A DNA stretch of 64,000 bases from Acidovorax temperans (GTDB lineage: Bacteria; Pseudomonadota; Gammaproteobacteria; Burkholderiales; Burkholderiaceae_C), in contig NZ_VFPV01000003.1 of assembly GCF_006716905.1 (NCBI RefSeq), positions 620,001 through 684,000 on the forward strand, read 5' to 3'. This document shows positions 26,785-35,708 of this stretch, in pieces. Numbering within the stretch: position 1 is the first letter of the stretch; every line of letters starts with the position of its first letter. The position numbers were made by a program, and so were the translations under genes. The notes beneath the pieces were generated by a model that was given only the letters and a program-made list of their open reading frames with translations, was not told the DNA's origin and searched no databases.

Positions 26785-27741
26785 TCAGTGCGATCTGCGC
26801 ACCACCATGTCAGCCAAAGCCGCCAGGGCGCGCACGTCAGCTAGGCCACTATCGGCCAAGGCCGCATGGGCTTGTTCAAGCAACTGCGAAGCGTACTGCT
26901 GAGCGCGCTCCAGCCCCAGCAGCGACACATAGGTCGGCTTGTCGCTGGCAGCGTCTTTGCCCGCGGTTTTGCCCAACGTGACCGAGTCTGCCGTGACGTC
27001 CAGGATGTCATCCACCACCTGGAAGGCCAGACCCACCGCCGCGCCATAACTTTGCAGAGCGGCACGGGCTGTGGCCTGAGCCCCTGCACAGGTCGCGCCC
27101 ATCATCACGCTGCCTTCGAGCAACGCTCCAGTCTTGAGGCGGTGCATCTGGCGCAATTGGTCTTCGGTGAGTGACAAGCCGACGCTTGCCAAATCAATCG
27201 CCTGCCCTCCGGCCATGCCGGCCGAGCCCGCAGCATGGGCCAGTTGGCGGCACAGCTGGGCCTGCACAGCGGCAGGAATCCGTTCATCGTCGGGGGTCAG
27301 CAGCTCAAAAGCGAACGCCTGCAACGCATCGCCAGCCAGCAAAGCCTGGGCCTCGCCAAACTGCACGTGCACGGTGGGTTTGCCACGGCGCAGCACATCG
27401 TTGTCCATGCACGGCATGTCGTCGTGCACCAGCGAATAGGCGTGAATCAGCTCCACAGCGCACGCTGCGCGCAGAGCGGCTTCATCAGCACCGCTGCGCT
27501 GCGTCACATCCAATGCGGTCGATTGGGCGCTGAGGGCCGCCTCGTAAGCCGCCAGAACGAGCAAGGGGCGCAGGCGCTTGCCACCATCCAGAACTGCGTA
27601 GCGCATGGCATCGCCCAGACCTGCCGGGGCCTCAATGCCCACCCAGCGGGACAGCGCGTCTTCCACACGGCCCAGGTGGTGCTTGCTCCACCCGTTCAAA
27701 TCCCAAGCGGCCAGAGATGCAGGAGTCATGGCGGCGCTCAT
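26785..27741 (-). CDS. ispA: Farnesyl (geranyl) diphosphate synthase
   Basis: This 318-residue trans-prenyltransferase joins isopentenyl and dimethylallyl units to geranyl/farnesyl diphosphate. The first Asp-rich motif is [11 protein letters not shown] (near 100-110) and the second is DDILD. The substrate lysine-arginine motif GGKRLRPLL is also present. It overlaps the xseB stop codon by 4 nt (ATGA), which fixes the start at 27741 and implies coupling. dxs lies downstream. Length and motifs are normal for bacterial IspA. Confidence 0.95.
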   Translation of the reverse strand: MSAAMTPASLAAWDLNGWSKHHLGRVEDALSRWVGIEAPAGLGDAMRYAVLDGGKRLRPLLVLAAYEAALSAQSTALDVTQRSGADEAALRAACAVELIHAYSLVHDDMPCMDNDVLRRGKPTVHVQFGEAQALLAGDALQAFAFELLTPDDERIPAAVQAQLCRQLAHAAGSAGMAGGQAIDLASVGLSLTEDQLRQMHRLKTGALLEGSVMMGATCAGAQATARAALQSYGAAVGLAFQVVDDILDVTADSVTLGKTAGKDAASDKPTYVSLLGLERAQQYASQLLEQAHAALADSGLADVRALAALADMVVRRSH

Positions 27742-27980
27742 TCTTGCCCCCACGCTTGCAGACTGCCTTCGTCCAATACCTTGATCTGGTCTTGCACAGC
27801 ATCGAGCCGCTTGCGGCAAAACGCCAGCAAGGCAGCGCCCCGCTGATAGCCCGCCAGCATCTGATCCAAGGGCATCTGGCCGGATTCGATGCGGCCAACC
27901 AGTTGCTCCAATTCTTCCAGCGCCAGCTCATAGCTGGCGGGTTCGTTGGGCAGATCGGTCTTGGGAGAAGCCTTGGGCAT
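27738..27980 (-). CDS. xseB: Exodeoxyribonuclease VII small subunit
   Basis: This 80-residue protein has the family core [56 protein letters not shown]. It forms coiled helices that bind the large subunit XseA, which is not in the window. The start at 27980 ([14 protein letters not shown]) is the usual one; a longer frame to 28121 has no family support. It is the first gene of xseB-ispA-dxs and is divergent from a Rieske oxygenase gene. Confidence 0.93.
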   Translation of the reverse strand: MPKASPKTDLPNEPASYELALEELEQLVGRIESGQMPLDQMLAGYQRGAALLAFCRKRLDAVQDQIKVLDEGSLQAWGQE

Positions 27981-28171
27981 GGGCAGTGGGCGGCTGGCGC
28001 GGGTAAAACCGGGGATTTTAGGCGCAGCATCCACAGAGCTTTGCCTTTGGGACACGTTTGCGAGTGCCAAGAGCTTTTCAGCAGGCGGTGAAGAACTTGC
28101 GCAAACCCTGCTCTGGGTCAAGCCCGCGGCACCAATACACGCAAGGGGTGCGCGGGAATAACCCCACCGTC

Positions 28172-28223
28172 TATAATCCCATTCTCGTCGAGCCGGCTAC
28201 CTACCCTAGCCGGTTTCTTTTTT
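28172..28223 (+). promoter_or_regulatory. TATAAT promoter followed by a leader terminator upstream of the Rieske oxygenase
   Basis: A consensus -10 box TATAAT lies at 28172-28177. Fifteen nt later a perfect hairpin CCGGCTA-N7-TAGCCGG (28193-28213) is followed by TTTCTTTTTT. A transcript from this promoter would stop after about 40 nt unless antitermination occurs. It may be an attenuator for the oxygenase gene at 28289 or a very short RNA. Confidence 0.5.
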
Positions 28224-28288
28224 CCAGATGCGCATTTGCGCACCTCCCGCACTTTCTCCCTGTGGGGAGTCTTTAGGTCAGGTCACCC

Positions 28289-29428
28289 ATGTCTGATTTA
28301 AGTCTTCAACTGCAGCAGGCCGCGAGCCAACTACCAGTTTCGAGCTATTTTGACGATGCGCTGTTCCAGCGCGAGCTGGAGACCATCTTCCAGCGCGGGC
28401 CCCGCTACGTGGGGCACCAACTTTCTGTGCCCAACGCGGGCGATTACTACGCATTGCCCCAAGAGGGCGAGGGCCGTGCCTTGGTGCGCAACGCCCAGGG
28501 CGGGGTGGAGCTCATCTCCAACGTGTGCCGCCACCGCCAGGCCGTGATGCTCAAGGGCAAAGGGTCGCTGCAAACGCAGCAAAAAGGCAGCGCGGGCGGC
28601 AACATCGTGTGCCCGCTGCACCGCTGGACTTACAGCCCCAAGGGCGAATTGCTGGGCGCGCCGCACTTTGCGCACGACCCCTGCCTGAACCTGAACAACT
28701 ACAAGTTGCGCGAGTGGAACGGCCTGCTGTTTGAAGACAACGGCTACGACGTGGCGGCAGACCTGGCGCAAATGGGTCCCAAGGCCGATTTGAGCTTTGA
28801 CGGCTATGTGCTCGACCATGTCGAACTGCACGAGTGCAACTACAACTGGAAGACCTTCATTGAGGTCTATCTGGAGGACTACCACGTCGGCCCCTTCCAC
28901 CCAGGTCTGGGCAGCTTTGTGACCTGCGACGACCTGCGCTGGGAGTTCGGCAAGAACTATTCGGTGCAAACCGTGGGCGTGGCCAACCGCCTGGGCAAGG
29001 CGGGCAGCCCCGTGTACGAACGCTGGCATGAAGCCCTGCTGGCCTACCGTAACGGCGTTCCACCAAAGCACGGAGCCATCTGGCTCACGCTGTACCCGCA
29101 CATCATGGTGGAGTGGTATCCCCACGTTCTGACCGTGTCCACACTCCACCCCATCAGCCCGACCAAGACGCTGAACATGGTGGAGTTCTACTACCCCGAA
29201 GAAATCGCAGCCTTCGAGCGCGAATTCGTGGAGGCGCAAAAGGCCGCCTACATGGAAACCTGCATCGAAGACGACGAGATCGGCGAACGCATGGACGCGG
29301 GCCGCAAGGCCTTGCTGGAACGCGGCGACAACGAAGTCGGCCCCTACCAGAGCCCCATGGAAGACGGCATGCTGCACTTTCACGAGTGGTACCGCCAGAC
29401 CATGGGCAGCGCGGTGCCTCAACGCTGA
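28289..29428 (+). CDS. Aromatic-ring-hydroxylating dioxygenase-like (Rieske) alpha subunit
   Basis: This 379-residue protein has an N-terminal Rieske 2Fe-2S domain (CRHRQAV near 81 and CPLHRW near 111, giving the two Cys and two His ligands). Its C-terminal catalytic domain has the mononuclear iron motif NWKTFIEVYLEDYHVGPFHP (two His) and an acidic partner further on. Related enzymes are choline- or carnitine-type monooxygenases and ring-hydroxylating oxygenases. No beta subunit, ferredoxin or reductase gene is adjacent, so the electron donor must come from elsewhere. The substrate is unknown. It is divergent from xseB. Confidence 0.88.
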   Translation: MSDLSLQLQQAASQLPVSSYFDDALFQRELETIFQRGPRYVGHQLSVPNAGDYYALPQEGEGRALVRNAQGGVELISNVCRHRQAVMLKGKGSLQTQQKGSAGGNIVCPLHRWTYSPKGELLGAPHFAHDPCLNLNNYKLREWNGLLFEDNGYDVAADLAQMGPKADLSFDGYVLDHVELHECNYNWKTFIEVYLEDYHVGPFHPGLGSFVTCDDLRWEFGKNYSVQTVGVANRLGKAGSPVYERWHEALLAYRNGVPPKHGAIWLTLYPHIMVEWYPHVLTVSTLHPISPTKTLNMVEFYYPEEIAAFEREFVEAQKAAYMETCIEDDEIGERMDAGRKALLERGDNEVGPYQSPMEDGMLHFHEWYRQTMGSAVPQR

Positions 29429-29526
29429 GGCCACCCGGCGCGTCACCAATCTGCGGCCAAGAGCCAATCGTCCAAATACGGCGGTAAACCACCGCCAGTA
29501 ACGCGGACGTGCCCTCGCCGCTCTCA

Positions 29527-29577
29527 TTAGAATAGCTGCCAGCGCTGGAAACTCCAGCCTTGGCGGCTATTTTTATT
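29527..29577. repeat. Dispersed palindromic repeat, copy 5 (diverged)
   Basis: AGAATAGCTGCCAGCGCTGG and TTGGCGGCTATTTTTATTTC resemble the two arms of the repeat with changes. It sits 28 nt before the DMT transporter start. The right arm with its T run could act as a terminator for the preceding gene. Confidence 0.55.
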
Positions 29578-29605
29578 TCAACTCTCTGACCAGGTTCCAC
29601 GTTCC

Positions 29606-30517
29606 ATGCAAGCACTCTGGATGGTGTTGGCCGCCTTCATATTTGCCAGCATGGGGGTGTGCGTGAAGATGGCTTCGGCCCACTTCAACGCAGCAGAACT
29701 GGTCTTCTACCGCGGCCTCATTGGCATCGCCATCCTGTGGATGCTGGCGCGGTCCCAACAAATCACCCTGGCAACCCGCTACCCCGGCATGCATGCCTGG
29801 CGCAGCCTGGTGGGTGTGGCCTCTCTGGGCGCCTGGTTCTACGCCATCGGCAAACTCCCCCTGGCCACCGCCATGACGCTCAACTACATGAGCAGCGTGT
29901 GGATTGCCGCCTTCCTGGTGGGCGGCGCGTTGATGGCCTGGCGCCCCACTGCCGCCACCCCGCGCCCGGCATTTCAGGGCTCATTGGTCCTCACGGTGCT
30001 GACGGGGTTCGTGGGCGTGGTGCTCATGCTGCGCCCCAGCCTGGACCAGAACCAGGCGTTCGCGGGCCTGGTGGGACTCCTCTCGGGCATGACGGCCGCG
30101 TTTGCCTACATGCAGGTGGTGGCGCTTTCGCGATTGGGCGAGCCTGAATCACGTACCGTGTTTTACTTTGCCGTGGGCTCTGCTGTGGCGGGGGGCGTGG
30201 CCATGGTCTTCACTGGCACGTCGGCCTGGCCGGGCTGGCCCGCACTGTGGTTGCTGCCTATCGGCGTTTTGGCGGCTGCAGGGCAGCTGTGCATGACGCG
30301 CGCTTACTCCACAGCCAAAACCTCGCGCGGCACGCTGGTGGTGGCCAATTTGCAGTACTCGGGCATTGTGTTCGCTGCCATCTACAGCGTGGTGTTGTTT
30401 AACGATCAGATCCCCCCGATTGGATGGCTGGGTATGGTGCTGATCGTGGGCAGCGGCATTGTGGCCACTGTGCTGCGCGCCCGCGCCGCACCCGACACCC
30501 CCGCGGAAGAACACTGA
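29606..30517 (+). CDS. EamA/DMT-family drug-metabolite transporter
   Basis: This 303-residue inner-membrane protein has about ten hydrophobic segments arranged as two five-helix EamA repeats. The first repeat starts MQALWMVLAAFIFASMGVCVKMASAHFNAAELVFYRGLIG, a typical DMT signature with the FxRG-like motif. The second includes YSGIVFAAIYSVVLFNDQIPPIGWLGMVLIVGSGI. The substrate is unknown; family members export amino acids, nucleosides or other metabolites. It stands alone between the Rieske gene and the sulfurtransferase gene on the same strand. Confidence 0.9.
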   Translation: MQALWMVLAAFIFASMGVCVKMASAHFNAAELVFYRGLIGIAILWMLARSQQITLATRYPGMHAWRSLVGVASLGAWFYAIGKLPLATAMTLNYMSSVWIAAFLVGGALMAWRPTAATPRPAFQGSLVLTVLTGFVGVVLMLRPSLDQNQAFAGLVGLLSGMTAAFAYMQVVALSRLGEPESRTVFYFAVGSAVAGGVAMVFTGTSAWPGWPALWLLPIGVLAAAGQLCMTRAYSTAKTSRGTLVVANLQYSGIVFAAIYSVVLFNDQIPPIGWLGMVLIVGSGIVATVLRARAAPDTPAEEH

Positions 30518-30616
30518 TACACCCAGCGGCATGCGCACGGCACAAAATACGTTTTTTGCACTCACCCGTGCCCTCGCCCACCGCGCACCGATGTGCGCCT
30601 CCAGGAGCTTCCACCC

Positions 30617-31516
30617 ATGACCTACACGACCCTGATTGCCGCCACGGAACTGCAAGCCCTGACCGCCAGCGGCCAGCCGCTGATGGTGTTTGACTGCAGC
30701 TTTGACCTGACCAGCCCATCTGCTGGGGCGCAGCAATTTGCGCAGGCCCACATTCCCGGTGCCGTGTATGCCGACCTGGACAAGAACCTGAGTGCCAAGC
30801 ACGGTGCGCCAGGCGCACATGGCACGCTGGTGGCACAAGAGGCAGACCAGCCCGCATCCGGCGGCCGCCACCCTTTGCCCAGCCGTGAGCGTTTTGCCAT
30901 GTGGCTCTCGAGCGTGGGTTTTTCCAACGACATGCAGGCCGTGGTGTATGACCGCCAGGGTGCCAACTACTGCGGGCGGCTGTGGTGGATGCTCAAATGG
31001 GCAGGCCACGATGCGGTGGCCGTGCTCGACGGCGGCTTGCAAGCCTGGCAGACCGCAGGTGGCGCCGTGGCCAGTGGCGACGAGCCCGCGCATTTTCAAA
31101 GCCACTTTACTTTGCACACGCCGCTGCGCCGCTTGGTCACAGCCAGCGAAGTGCTACAAAATCTGCAGCAGCCCACGCAGACGGTGGTGGATGCGCGGGC
31201 CACACCACGCTACCGGGGCGAGACAGAGCCGCTGGATCCTGTGGCCGGTCACATTCCGGGCGCGCTGAACCGGCCCTTTGGCCTGAACCTGGGTTCAGAC
31301 GGCCGCTTCAAGCCCGCAGCACTGCTGCGCGCCGAGTTCGATGAACTTTTGGCAGGCCGTAACCCTGACACCGTGGTGCACCAATGCGGCAGCGGGGTCA
31401 GCGCCATCCCCAACCTGCTGGCCATGGAAGTCGCAGGTCTCGGAAAAACATCACTTTTTGCGGGCAGCTGGAGCGAATGGTGCAGCGACCCGGCGCGTCC
31501 GGTCGAGCGGGGCTGA
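30617..31516 (+). CDS. sseA: Thiosulfate/3-mercaptopyruvate sulfurtransferase (two rhodanese domains)
   Basis: This 299-residue protein has two rhodanese domains (about 5-155 and 170-295). Only the second has an active-site cysteine, Cys257, in the loop CGSGVSA. That loop resembles the CG(S/T)GVT of mercaptopyruvate sulfurtransferases rather than the CRKGVT-like loop of rhodaneses. It moves sulfane sulfur to an acceptor such as cyanide or a thiol. The start at 30617 follows AGGAG by 9 nt; an in-frame start at 30593 is less likely. The symbol is the usual one for this family. Confidence 0.88.
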   Translation: MTYTTLIAATELQALTASGQPLMVFDCSFDLTSPSAGAQQFAQAHIPGAVYADLDKNLSAKHGAPGAHGTLVAQEADQPASGGRHPLPSRERFAMWLSSVGFSNDMQAVVYDRQGANYCGRLWWMLKWAGHDAVAVLDGGLQAWQTAGGAVASGDEPAHFQSHFTLHTPLRRLVTASEVLQNLQQPTQTVVDARATPRYRGETEPLDPVAGHIPGALNRPFGLNLGSDGRFKPAALLRAEFDELLAGRNPDTVVHQCGSGVSAIPNLLAMEVAGLGKTSLFAGSWSEWCSDPARPVERG

Positions 31517-31747
31517 GCAGCCCTGGGGTGCTGCCAAGTAGCAGCGTTTTACAAGGGCGCTGCAAGCCAAAGCCTTCGGCGCGTGTAAGGCAAATTCCTA
31601 CAAACGCCCACCCAAAACCAGACACTCCGCACAGTCAAAAACGGACTTAATTTTTGATTGGGGCAGTTTCACAATCCATTTCAACGGATCACGCAAAACA
31701 TGCAACCGCATGAAACGCAGATCCAGCCAATGGAAAAGGAAGCCGCC

Positions 31748-32074
31748 ATGACCAACGAACAAATCCTCGCCGAAATCCGCGAAGCCAACCTCACTTACCT
31801 GATGCTGGCCCAAAACCTGATTCGCCAGGACAAGGCCGAAGCCGTGTTCCGTCTGGGGCTGAACGAAGAGGCCGCTGACATCCTGGCCTCGCTGTCGGCA
31901 GCCCAGGTGCTCAAGCTGGCGTCACGCAACACGCTGCTGTGCAGCTTCCGCGTGGACGACAACCTGGTGTGGAGCTTGTTGACCAACCACACGGCCAAGA
32001 AGGTGGGCAACGAAGCCACCAACACCCTGCACGCCAACATCCTGATGGCCAGCCGCGTGTCGGAAGTGCTGTAA
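31748..32074 (+). CDS. flhD: Flagellar transcriptional activator FlhD
   Basis: This 108-residue protein is the FlhD half of the FlhD4C2 master activator of flagellar class II genes. ILAEIREANLTYLMLAQNLIRQDKAEAVFRLG is the family dimer region. Cys65 (NTLLCSFRVDD) matches the cysteine that links subunits in E. coli FlhD. The start at 31748 has AAGGA 7 nt upstream; a start at 31730 would add MEKEAA. flhC follows after 57 nt. The 231 nt upstream hold the promoter and a GCAGCG...CGCTGC hairpin (31541-31563) after the sulfurtransferase gene. Confidence 0.95.
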   Translation: MTNEQILAEIREANLTYLMLAQNLIRQDKAEAVFRLGLNEEAADILASLSAAQVLKLASRNTLLCSFRVDDNLVWSLLTNHTAKKVGNEATNTLHANILMASRVSEVL

Positions 32075-32131
32075 GGCACACCCACTTCTCGCTCTTCGCC
32101 CTCGAACCCGACCATTTCTCGAAAGCCTGCC

Positions 32132-32680
32132 ATGACCGCCACTCCCACCGTCGCCAAAAGCGTGCTGAATGAATCCAAGCAGATCGAACGCGCTGCCATG
32201 CTCATCCAGATGGGAGCCCGTATGCAGGTGCTGGAGTCGGAAACCACTCTGTCGTACGAGCGCCTGATCCGCCTGTACAAGGAAATCGCAGGCAAGTCGC
32301 CCTCCAAAGGCCAGCTGCCCTTCTCGACCGACTGGTTCCTGACCTGGCAAGAAAACATCCACAGCTCGCTGTTCCTGAACATCTACGAATACCTGTCCAA
32401 GGGCGTGGATCTGGATTCGGTGGAACTGCTGACCAAGGCCTACCGCCTGTACAACGAGCAAGTGGCCACCGCCGAGATCGAGCCGCTGCTGTCTTTCACC
32501 CGCGCATGGCGCCTGGTGAAGTTTGTGGACGCAGGCATGCTCACCCGCACCAAGTGCAGCCAGTGCGGCGGCCAGTTTGTGACCGAGCTGTATGAAAACC
32601 GCCACTTCACCTGCGGCCTGTGCAACCCACCCGCACGCGCAGGCAAGAGCAAGTCTGCCGGTGCGTTGATGCTGCATTGA
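32132..32680 (+). CDS. flhC: Flagellar transcriptional activator FlhC
   Basis: This 182-residue protein is the DNA-contacting partner of FlhD. The zinc site has four cysteines, Cys142, Cys145, Cys161 and Cys164 (KCSQCGGQ and TCGLCNPP), in the expected spacing. QIERAAMLIQMGARMQVLESET is the family N-terminal region. The length is normal. It forms an operon with flhD and ends before a palindromic repeat and a strong terminator. Other flagellar genes are not in the window, but cheV, an mcp and c-di-GMP enzymes are. Confidence 0.95.
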   Translation: MTATPTVAKSVLNESKQIERAAMLIQMGARMQVLESETTLSYERLIRLYKEIAGKSPSKGQLPFSTDWFLTWQENIHSSLFLNIYEYLSKGVDLDSVELLTKAYRLYNEQVATAEIEPLLSFTRAWRLVKFVDAGMLTRTKCSQCGGQFVTELYENRHFTCGLCNPPARAGKSKSAGALMLH

Positions 32681-32682
32681 TG

Positions 32683-32740
32683 AACAAAATGGCCTCTAGC
32701 GCTTGATGAGTAAGCGCCACCAGCTATCAATTAAATAGCA
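32683..32740. repeat. Dispersed palindromic repeat, copy 6
   Basis: CCTCTAGCGCTTGATGAG and AAGCGCCACCAGCTATCAA are the two arms, followed by AAATAGCA. It lies directly after the flhC stop codon and just upstream of the flhDC terminator. Confidence 0.75.
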
Positions 32741-32749
32741 AATCCAAAG

Positions 32750-32783
32750 CCAAAAGCGAGCTTGACGCTCGCTTTTGGTTTTT
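32750..32783 (+). terminator. Intrinsic terminator after flhDC
   Basis: CCAAAAGCGAGC-TTGAC-GCTCGCTTTTGG is a perfect 12-bp stem with a 5-nt loop and a following TTTTT. It can also serve the convergent FlgO-like gene, whose stop is 10 nt away. Confidence 0.9.
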
Positions 32784-32792
32784 CAGCCCTTC

Positions 32793-33341
32793 TCAATAGC
32801 GCAAGCCGCCGCTGGCGAGCAACACCCGCACGTTCTCATCCATCGGCACAGCGTAGTTGTGGGCGGCCACCACGGTGTTGCCCACCGGGGTTACCAGTTT
32901 CAGGCTGATGTACAGCGCCGACGCTGACGCCGCGTAGGTGCCCACCACCACCGCTTGCGCATCATGGCTCTGGCTCACCTCGCGCACCTCGCGCGACAGC
33001 AGCAGTTCGCCTTGGTCTCTTTGCAGCGCCACGCTGTCGCGCAGTTTCAACTCCACCACGCGCACGCCACGCTGCACCATGCGCCCGGCGATCTGCTCAG
33101 AAAAAATGCGCCCCAGGCGCGAGGACTCGCTCAGCCGGTCCACCTGGACGAGCGTTGCCACCATCACCGGGTGCTGCGCATCCAGCGGCGCGTTGGCCAG
33201 CAAGGCGTCCACCGCACGGTGGTTGGTTTCGATCAGGTCGGTGGGAAACCAGGTCGCACCCGGCTTGTCACCGTAATAAAAGCTGCTGCACCCGGTCAGA
33301 CCGATGAGCGCAGCGGCGCTGAAGAAATTTCGGCGTTTCAT
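32793..33341 (-). CDS. FlgO-like outer-membrane lipoprotein
   Basis: This 182-residue lipoprotein has the signal MKRRNFFSAAALIGLTGC (lipobox LTGC, Cys18). The mature part resembles the FlgO domain: HPVMVATLVQVDRLSESSRLGRIFSEQIAGRMVQRGVRVVELKLRD and SHDAQAVVVGTYAASASALYISLKLV. FlgO was described as an outer-membrane lipoprotein that supports flagellar stability in Vibrio. Here it is convergent with flhDC, and the gene before it encodes another lipoprotein 10 nt away, so the two form an operon. A flagellar role is plausible but not shown. Confidence 0.8.
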   Translation of the reverse strand: MKRRNFFSAAALIGLTGCSSFYYGDKPGATWFPTDLIETNHRAVDALLANAPLDAQHPVMVATLVQVDRLSESSRLGRIFSEQIAGRMVQRGVRVVELKLRDSVALQRDQGELLLSREVREVSQSHDAQAVVVGTYAASASALYISLKLVTPVGNTVVAAHNYAVPMDENVRVLLASGGLRY

Positions 33342-33351
33342 GGCAAGCGGC

Positions 33352-34128
33352 TCATGGCGTGGCGGGGGTCGCCCACACGGGCGTTGGCGCGGTCACGCGC
33401 CAGCTCTTGACCGGCGTGGGTGGCGGCGGAGGCGGTGGAGGCGGCTCTGGCAAATACAGCGGCGCATCGCCACGTTCGATGTAATACAGGTCGGCCGAGC
33501 CCGCCAGGTAGCGGTCGGTGGTTTTCAGCGAGGTGGTGATGAGCACTTCCGTGCGCGTGGGGCCACCCGCCGCATCACCTTGCGTATAGCGCTGAGCAAG
33601 GTCTACCGCCAGGCCCGTGCCCACGCCCAGCAGCGTGGCCATGCCGGGCAGCAGGCTGCGGTCCGGGTAGTGCTCGCGCCAATCGCGCCAAACGCCTACG
33701 CCCGCACCCAACGCCGTCCAGTGCAGCGGCACGGGCGAGCTTGCAGACAGCGGCTCCAGGTGTTGCACCAGCTGGGCCTCGAATTGCAGTTCCACCTCGG
33801 TGGGCCCCGTTGCCAATGTCACGCCCCGGTTGAGCAACTGCACACGCAGCAGCTTGAGAAAGCCCTGACTGAAGGTGGATTTGTCAGTCACCGTGAGATG
33901 AATGGGATGCTCACCCGCGGGCCAGGCGGCAATTTTTTCAGCCACCCGCGCCGCCACATCATTGGCCAGCACATCCCAGTGGTGAACGGCCCGGGCTTTT
34001 TTCTGGCCCGTGGCGGGGTAGTTGTCAGCGCGCGGCACATCCAGCGTGCCGCAGCCAGCCAGCAGCAAGGCCGCCAGCAACGCGGCAGAGGACGAAGTGC
34101 GGAATGTGCAAGAGGGCATGGCACGCAT
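33352..34128 (-). CDS. Hypothetical lipoprotein with poly-proline C-terminal region
   Basis: This protein of about 258 residues (start at 34128 or 34119) has a lipoprotein signal AALLAALLLAGC. I do not recognise a family. The middle contains DVLANDVAARVAEKIAAWP and HPIHLTVTDKSTFSQGFLKLLRVQLLNRGVTL, a layout seen in envelope proteins that assemble from lipoprotein subunits. Near the C terminus there is a run of about nine prolines (LPEPPPPPPPPPTPVKSW), which may bridge the periplasm or need EF-P for translation. It is cotranscribed with the FlgO-like gene. Confidence 0.7.
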   Translation of the reverse strand: MRAMPSCTFRTSSSAALLAALLLAGCGTLDVPRADNYPATGQKKARAVHHWDVLANDVAARVAEKIAAWPAGEHPIHLTVTDKSTFSQGFLKLLRVQLLNRGVTLATGPTEVELQFEAQLVQHLEPLSASSPVPLHWTALGAGVGVWRDWREHYPDRSLLPGMATLLGVGTGLAVDLAQRYTQGDAAGGPTRTEVLITTSLKTTDRYLAGSADLYYIERGDAPLYLPEPPPPPPPPPTPVKSWRVTAPTPVWATPATP

Positions 34129-34258
34129 CGTAGCGGCGTACCAGCCGCGCAATCCGGGCAACAAGGCCTGTTTTTCCACCCAAAACCCAGGTTCCGCCGC
34201 TTGGCGCAGCGCGCGCCTGGCATGACAATCCTCCAAATCAACAACCTCTCACCACACC

Positions 34259-35488
34259 ATGCAACCCATGCACAACAAACACCGCATCGCAACCCTGCTG
34301 GCATTGACGGCGGCCCTGGCGGGTTGCGGCGGTGGGACAGATAAGAACAACACGCCCGCACCGGCTCCGGCGCCAGTGCCCTCTGCCCCCATCGGTGTGA
34401 ACTTTGTGCTACCCAGCAACAATGTGCTGGAAGCCGGTGCGTCTGACGGCTTGGTGGTGAACGTGTCGGTCAATGGCAGCCCAGCCCCCAATGGAACCAA
34501 CGTCACACTGGAAGTGAACCCCGCCGCAGCCGCCACCGTGGCGCCCGTGGCGCCCTCCACCGTGGGCGGCGTGGCCAGTGCCACCCTGAGCGTGGGCAGC
34601 AGCGTGGCCGCATCGGCTACGTTCCAGGTCAAGGCATCGGCTGTCAGCCAGAGCAATACCGCCATGGACATGGTCACCTACTACGTGAGGCCCACACCCA
34701 AGGCCCTGCAGGTGCTGGTGCCTGCGTACTTCAGCAGCACCGGCACATCTTCCCCTTGGAACACGCTCACCGCCGGAGCAACCAGCTACCCGGATGTCCA
34801 AATCACCGCCATTGCCAATCCCCACAACGGGGTGATTACGGCCAGCACCAAGGTCGATGCAGATGCCTTGAAGGCCATCACCGCCTTCAAGGCAGTGACT
34901 GGCACCACCAACAAGGTGGTGGGCTATGTGGCCACAGCATCGGGTAGCAGCGGCGAGCTTTCGGTGACCGATGTGAAGGCCACCATTGATAACTACCTCA
35001 CGCTGTACCCTGGCGTGCTCGATGGGTTTTTCCTGGATGGCATGTCTACCGACAGCAACCGGCTGGTCTACTTCCAGGACATTTACAGCTATGTGCAGGG
35101 CAAGGGAAGCTACAAAGTGATCGGCAATCCCGGCACCTACCCCGCAGCCGCCTACGCCAGCGCCAACTCTGGCACGGGCGTGGCCGATGTACTCGTCACA
35201 TATGCCGGCAACGCTGCTGCTTACCAAGCCATTGACCCGCAGCCCGCTCACACCTGGGTCTACGCCAAGGACAACGCCGCCCAGGCCATGCTGCTGCACA
35301 CCGCCAGCACATGCACCGACATGCAGACGGCGCTGGCCAAGGCCAATAGCCCGCGCATGAACACAGGCATGGTCTACGCAACCAACCTGACCATCGGCAC
35401 GCCTTGGTCGGCGCTGCCCACCTACTGGCCGCAGTTGCTGGGCACGGTGGACGCCATCAACAAGAAACGCACCCTTCCTTCCTGCTGA
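34259..35488 (+). CDS. Spherulin-4/GH135-like secreted lipoprotein with N-terminal Ig-like region
   Basis: This 409-residue protein has the lipoprotein signal LLALTAALAGC and a Pro/Ala linker. A beta-rich Ig-like region of about 45-140 follows, and then a domain of about 155-405 that resembles spherulin 4. Seen motifs are LVPAYFSS, WNTLTAGATSYPDVQITAIANPHNG, KVVGYVATASG and YPGVLDGFFLDG. The family includes GH135 alpha-1,4-galactosaminidases that cut cationic exopolysaccharide. Many members have an Asp-Glu pair in the FFxDE-like loop; here it reads FFLDGM, so the Glu may be missing or displaced. Activity is therefore uncertain. It may act on an exopolysaccharide at the cell surface. Confidence 0.7.
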   Translation: MQPMHNKHRIATLLALTAALAGCGGGTDKNNTPAPAPAPVPSAPIGVNFVLPSNNVLEAGASDGLVVNVSVNGSPAPNGTNVTLEVNPAAAATVAPVAPSTVGGVASATLSVGSSVAASATFQVKASAVSQSNTAMDMVTYYVRPTPKALQVLVPAYFSSTGTSSPWNTLTAGATSYPDVQITAIANPHNGVITASTKVDADALKAITAFKAVTGTTNKVVGYVATASGSSGELSVTDVKATIDNYLTLYPGVLDGFFLDGMSTDSNRLVYFQDIYSYVQGKGSYKVIGNPGTYPAAAYASANSGTGVADVLVTYAGNAAAYQAIDPQPAHTWVYAKDNAAQAMLLHTASTCTDMQTALAKANSPRMNTGMVYATNLTIGTPWSALPTYWPQLLGTVDAINKKRTLPSC

Positions 35489-35708
35489 ACAAGGACGGGT
35501 GAGCAAGGCCGGTGCTGATGCAGCCCGGGCCTTGCCACTGAACGCAAATCCACCGACTAAGGCCGTGCCCACACCCCAGCAATGGCTGTGGTGCTTCGCC
35601 CAAGTTGCTCAACCGCTGTAGAAGGCTCTGCTAAAGGCTTTAGCAGCTAAATTGCGACGCAGGCGGCCACCTACACACAGCGGGCTGGAGCTGCCCCACA
35701 ATCCGCGC

